Source: Owenia fusiformis (lineage: Eukaryota > Annelida > Polychaeta > Sabellida > Oweniidae). Taken from it: 64,000 bases of DNA. The stretch spans positions 21,765,375-21,829,374 of the forward strand of contig CAIIXF020000005.1 of NCBI GenBank assembly GCA_903813345.2. The letters run 5' to 3'. Under the pieces are notes generated by a model. It was given only the letters and a program-made list of their open reading frames with translations. It was not told where the DNA came from and did no database searches. The position numbers and the translations under genes were made by a program. This document shows, piece after piece, positions 60,030 to 64,000 of this stretch. Each line of letters begins with the position of its first letter. Positions within the stretch are counted from its first letter, which is position 1.

Positions 60030-61536
60030 TTATTCTTTATTTTTCTCTGCACTTTTTCTCCTATTTGTAACTAGATTCCAACTATCTTCTATATGAAACT
60101 ACTAGGGACCTAGGTTGAACTTACCGGGAAAGGAATTTTTATCTAGGTCAAGGTCAAAGGTCAAAATCTAGGTCAAATCTAAGTAGTTTTTTTCAAGTTT
60201 CTCGATTCCTGACACTACACTTCAGTATTTTTAGCTGAATTTTTGCATACAGATAGATATTATTAGTATTCTATTAGTGTTAGCCGTTTGCCGTCTTGAC
60301 AAATTTTGTCTAGATTTTGAGATATTGAAGGTCAAAAAAAGGTCAAAAAAGGTCTTTTTTCAAGTTGTTTCAAATTGACCAATTTTTTTTTAAAAAGCAT
60401 CTACAAGTTCTCAGGATTATAAATCTGACCTTAGTTTTGACCCTTGACTTTTGGTTGATCTTCAATGACCTTCGAAAGGTCAAAAAAATTGATTTTTCAA
60501 ATTGATTTTTCTGGATTCAAATTTAGGTAAATTTGATCATAAAAGATCCAGTGAGGTCTAAAAAAGTAAAATTTACAAGGTCAAAGGTCAAGGTTATCAA
60601 ACTAAATCACAAACTGTGTTTTCTAAGTTTCTAAGTTTTGGTGACTACAAATTGATATTTTTGGATGATAGATTGGATATATATTCCTCTAAAGCTTCTA
60701 CACATATTAGCAATTGACTACCTATTAAAATTGTGCTCCAGTTTTGAGATATTAGAACTCAAAAACTGAAAAAAGGTCAAATTTCAAAATTTTCAAGGTC
60801 AAGTTTCAACTTGATCTAAATTGACCAAACTCTTTTTTAAAACTCATCTACGAGTTCTCAGGATTCCAAATCCGACCTTACTTTTGACCTTTGACCTTTG
60901 GTTGACCTTCAGTGACCTCCGAAAGGTAAAAAAAATTCGATTTTTCAAATCGATTTTCTGGATTTAAATTTAGGTATATTTAGTCACAAAAGACATACCA
61001 GGGTCTAAAAAAGTAAAATTTGCAAGGTCAAAGGTCAAACTGTGTTTTTTAAGTTTCTCAGAATTGGTGACTACAAATCAATATTTTTTTTATGAAAGTC
61101 AGGATATATATTCCTCTAAAGGTTTTACATATATTAGCTATTGATTATCTATTATTAAAATTTTGCACCAGATTTGAGATATTAGAACTCAAAAACTGAA
61201 AAAAGTCAAATTTCGAAATTTTTTAAGGTCAGATTTTAACTTGCTCTTAATTGACCAAACTTTTTTTAAAAACCATCTACAAGTTATCAGGAGTTCAAAT
61301 CTGACTTTAGTTTTGACCTTTGGTTGACCTTGGAAGAAACCAGGTAACCAACTTCATAACTTACTTAGTAATTTACTTAGTTACTAACTTAGTAACTTAC
61401 TTAGTTAGTCAATATCTACTTAGTAACTAGCTGACTTAGAAACTGACTTAATAACCATGTGTTGACCATTGGTTGACCATATAAGGCCAAAATGCCTATG
61501 GGCCTCCGTAAGATTGCTTGCAATCTTGATCTCTAG
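60030..61536 (+). mobile_element. H3 unit 4 (last unit)
   Basis: Begins TTATTCTTTATTTTTCTCTG and ends 'gcctccgtaagattgcttgc' with hairpin and CTCTAG. Near its 3' end is a short 'ttacttagtaacttacttag' repeat (61350-61450) shared with unit 2 (57730-57800). The LINE resumes after TTA. Confidence 0.75.
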
Positions 61537-61539
61537 TTA

Positions 61540-62820
61540 TACATATTTTCATTGCTTTTGTGAACAATGGTTTTATTATACAATAAAGATTTTAACAAAT
61601 TATATTGCATTCTTAACTCTGGTCTTGGGCCTATGACATTTAAATTTCCTCAAACTCCTTTATTTTATCATTTTCATCAATAATATGTCTAAGTTTCTTT
61701 ATACCCCTTTTAACCCATTTTTCAAAATATATAACCTTTCTACCATACCTCAAACTGTTGTTATTCCATAATATATCATCATTGTTTAATTCATTATGTA
61801 AATCTTTATTGCCTAACCATTGTTTAACAAGTTCAACATAAAATGATGGCATTTCATCCTGTTTTAATTTTGGTTTCAACTCTGCATATTTTTTATATTG
61901 TAATCAAATATATCTACATGTCCCATTCTTTTTATAAAGTAAAGGAACATATGCTTCTAGCTTGACTCATAATTTTTTACATTTTTTATCCGTGATACCC
62001 ACACCAATAGTGCAGCACTTTGCACAGAAAAAATGTCAACCATATTTAACCCACCATTTTCAATGCTTTGTCTTAGTATTTTTCTTTTGATCCGTTTACC
62101 TCCATGATAATGCTGCTTCAGATTGAAGATGAACTTGTATAAAGCATTATTAATCTCTTTCAAGACCGAGTCAGGTGCCTTAAAAACCATTTAATAAATT
62201 TGTTAATTGAGATGCTACTAAGCTTTTCACTAAATTAATTCTGCCAACAATGGATAAAGTTCTGTGTGACAATTGATTAATTATCTTGTTCATTTTAGTG
62301 ATTTTTTTCCAGTTTTCTTGAATAGAAGCTGCCGATCCCCTGTTTCTAAAATGTACCCCTAAAATTTTCAATTTTGCATTTTTACCTAATTGCCATTTTT
62401 ATCCTGCAGGTGATTCAAGAGAGTTTTTATTTCTTCCTATCCACATTGCCTCTGATTTTTGCATATTCAGCCTTAATCCAGAGACTTTATAGAAATCATC
62501 AATTACTTTTAAGAGTTCAATTAAAGAGTCTTTTTTGACAAATACTGTTGTATCGTCAGCATATATTGTTAACTTAATTTCTTTATCATTTGGCAATTTT
62601 AACCCTTCAACGTTTTGATTTTGGCTTACTTTACAAGCAAACATTTCAGTAGCAATGATGAATATTATAGCACTCAATGGACACCCTTGTCTCAGTCAAG
62701 CCTCTAACCTAAACCATTCTGTGAAATACCCATTATTTGAACAGCAGCTACCTTAAATTGATTGATGATATTATTCAGTATACAGACATAGAAGATCTCC
62801 CAGGTGCTATAATTAGTAAT
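61540..62820 (-). pseudogene. L1/Tx1-like LINE ORF2, central RT part (antisense)
   Basis: Minus-strand order: INQFKVAAVQIMGISQNGLG, RQGCPLSAIIFIIATEMFAC, YADDTTVFV (RT active site), GLRLNMQKSEAMWIG, LSIVGRINLVKSLVASQLTN, KIKRKI-like RIKRKILRQSIENGGLNMVD, then KPKLKQDEMPSFYVELVKQW and MQYNLLKSLLYNKTIVHKS up to the break. These are the RT and thumb blocks of L1/Tx1-type LINEs. At least three frame breaks or stops separate the pieces (around 62700, 62400, 62190 and 61640), so it is decayed. The 5' end is lost at about 62820, next to a tRNA-like sequence. The 3' part is at 48534-49181. Confidence 0.78.
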
Positions 62821-62867
62821 TGAAATGTGGTTCAATATGGAATAAAGCAAAAATAAAAAACAAGAAC

Positions 62868-62942
62868 GAATTGAACTGACTGGATTTGAACCCTGATTTA
62901 AGGGATGCAAGTGCTAAGAGCTAACCATTACACCGTAGAGCC
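62868..62942 (-). ncRNA. tRNA-like sequence (SINE head or tRNA pseudogene)
   Basis: The minus strand begins GGCTCTACGGTGTAATGGTT with an A-box-like GGTTAGCTC and a perfect B box GGTTCAAATCC. About 15 nt later comes GTTTTTTATTTTT, a possible pol III stop. The acceptor stem does not close and the anticodon stem is poor, so it is not a functional tRNA. A tRNA-derived SINE at the edge of the LINE fragment is the likeliest reading. Confidence 0.6.
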
Positions 62943-63422
62943 ATGGATGATATGCACAGTCACCACATAAATATAGCTCCACATCCACTGACCCGGTTTC
63001 AGATGTGTAACTTAACAGAACATTTTCTTAAACATGTACTTCAGAGCATTCACAGGTTCATTGTTTGCATTTAAACGTGTAACTTAACTTCTCTATTATC
63101 ACTATTTTCTCAACTCAAAAAGTCATTTCCAGTTTATCATAATAATAAAGATTTACCTGGCAAGTTTCAGCTCAACTTTCAATCCTCAGTCTAAATATGG
63201 ACTTTCAAGGTTCAACAGCTAACTTTGAATGGACTGATCACGCATAGGTCGAAAATAGAAGTATCAGAAAATGTTTTAAACCATGCAATTGTCTTTAAAG
63301 CCTGAAAAAATTGTAACCATTTTATCTGCTCTATTTAGATTAATAGTGATTTAATCACAGGCCTACACCATGTAATTATGGTTTCATGGGGTTTTTCTTG
63401 AATATTTTACCTGTGTTTCTAG
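62943..63422 (+). other. Intron 3' end, unique sequence
   Basis: No repeat recognised. It ends in a pyrimidine-rich acceptor (TTTTACCTGTGTTTCTAG) in front of the exon at 63423. Confidence 0.55.
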
Positions 63423-63549
63423 GCTAATGGAGACCAGGCAGCACTAGTTGAGGGTACTGTTAGTGAGGAGCTTGTACACACATCAGCCAGGTACAGAAGA
63501 TCCACCAGCAGTGATGGAGATTTGCTGCATAAAATGGCAACTCTCAAAG
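63423..63549 (+). CDS. Host gene internal exon (same unknown gene)
   Basis: Acceptor 'acctgtgtttctag' and donor AAAG|GTGTGT. The open frame (42 codons + 1 nt) reads ANGDQAALVEGTVSEELVHT, SARYRRSTSSDGDLLHKMAT, LK. Starting in phase 0, it joins the exon at 41744-41835 without a stop or frame change (..VSFTE|ANGDQ..). RYRRSTSSDG is a likely basophilic-kinase target stretch (inference). Codon and base use differ from the surrounding AT-rich DNA. An alternative donor GTACAG lies at 63491. The protein is not recognised. Confidence 0.65.
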
Positions 63550-63580
63550 GTGTGTGTTTGTTTATCCACTGGTATATAAT

Positions 63581-64000
63581 TATGTCACCACCAACCAAAA
63601 AGTGGTGACATATAGTTGTGGTCTCCATTTTTTGTGACGGTGGTTGGTGGTTGATGATTGGAGGTTGGCATCTGTAACAAATTCTTACAACTTCCAATAA
63701 CTTGACAACTTCTGTTTAGACTGACTTCAGTTTTTATCAAAATCATCTACATGTTGTCAGAAATAATTCAAATCTGACTTTAGATTTAAGATTTGACCTC
63801 CAATGACCTCAAGGTCAAAAAAGGTCAAAAAGGTATTTTTCCAATCATCTACAAGATCTTACAAGTTCAAAGCTGACTTTAAATTTGAGATTTAACCTCC
63901 AAAAGGTCTTTTTTTCAACTTGCTCCATTTTTTTCAAAATCATCTACAAGTTCTCAACAGTTCAAATCTGACCAAAGATTTGACATTCAATGTCCTGCTC
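63581..64000 (+). mobile_element. Helitron-like H4, 5' part, runs off the window
   Basis: It starts with a perfect hairpin, TATGTCACCAC-(10 nt)-GTGGTGACATA (63581-63612). A body related to H3 follows: 'aaaatcatctacaagttctc', 'ttcaaatctgac', 'gacctcaaggtcaaaaaagg'. The head hairpin + gacctt-rich body is the H3/H5 design. The 3' end is outside the window. Confidence 0.55.

Larger units (their letters stand above)
49185..61536 (+). mobile_element. Helitron-like array H3: four head-to-tail units in a LINE
   Basis: The LINE frame breaks at 49181-49184 and resumes after 61536. TTA stands at both sides (49182-49184 and 61537-61539). Four copies of the same 3' end, GGGCCTCC..TAAGATTG-CTTG-CAATCTT..CTCTAG, occur at 50540, 57883, 60029 and 61536. 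Each internal one is followed by TTATT..TTCTCTGCACTTTTTC, the next unit's start. Units are about 1.35-1.9 kb once later insertions are removed. The body is internally repeated ('aggtcaaaggtcaaggtcat', 'gaccttcagtgaccttcgaa', 'tttgagatattagaactcaa'). No Rep/helicase frame. Confidence 0.78.

Overview
This 64 kb window looks like a non-coding, repeat-dominated stretch of an AT-rich invertebrate metazoan nuclear genome. It has no bacterial-style operons and no long host ORFs. It does have spliceosomal exon signals, LINE and Penelope-like retroelements, many TIR elements and several Helitron-like families. I cannot name the species. The only host coding sequence I can support is two small + strand exons (41744-41835 and 63423-63549). 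Each is flanked by good splice signals, and their phases join exactly (0/0). Everything between them would be one intron of about 21.6 kb filled with nested mobile elements. I do not recognise the gene.

Layout. 1-6960: a small TIR element, tandem repeats, an inverted Helitron-like copy carrying a LINE tail, and a region with GGTTAATTGTAACC motifs. 6964-14099: a nearly identical 3.57 kb head-to-tail duplication. Each copy carries a 57/39-bp satellite, and the duplication breakpoint lies inside a foldback element. 15.7-17.3 kb: a LINE C-terminal fragment and a 'gaggctgtaccatctta' minisatellite. 18.5-23.9 kb: TIR elements nested in TIR elements. 25.7-33.0 kb: a Helitron-like element split by a Penelope-like retroelement, which is itself split by a foldback element and by an inverted Helitron-like array. 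33.9-41.7 kb: several copies of a Helitron family (TC...hairpin...CTAG). The last CTAG terminus ends 18 bp before the first host exon. 42.7-48.5 kb: CAGGGTG-type TA-TSD elements. 48.5-62.8 kb: an antisense L1/Tx1-like LINE split by a 12.35 kb head-to-tail Helitron-like array. That array holds a 5.47 kb CACGGGTAGTAT-ended element, which holds a 389-bp MITE and a 2.6 kb polypurine tract.

The most notable signals are: (a) two Helitron-like families (49.2-61.5 kb, and 28.3-31.3 kb inverted) built as head-to-tail arrays in which every unit ends in hairpin + CTAG followed by TT (usually TTATT), while a duplicated hairpin 'head' occurs only at the outer 5' edge; both interrupt a recognisable reading frame cleanly with TTA/TAA at both sides. 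(b) Dense perfect DR1 and TCAAGGTCA motifs (nuclear-receptor-type sites) inside those arrays. (c) A Helitron terminus positioned so that it could act as an in-frame splice acceptor for the host exon. (d) Two deep insertion stacks whose order can be read directly. Nearly all longer open frames in the window are by-products of repeats whose period is a multiple of three, or of simple repeats.
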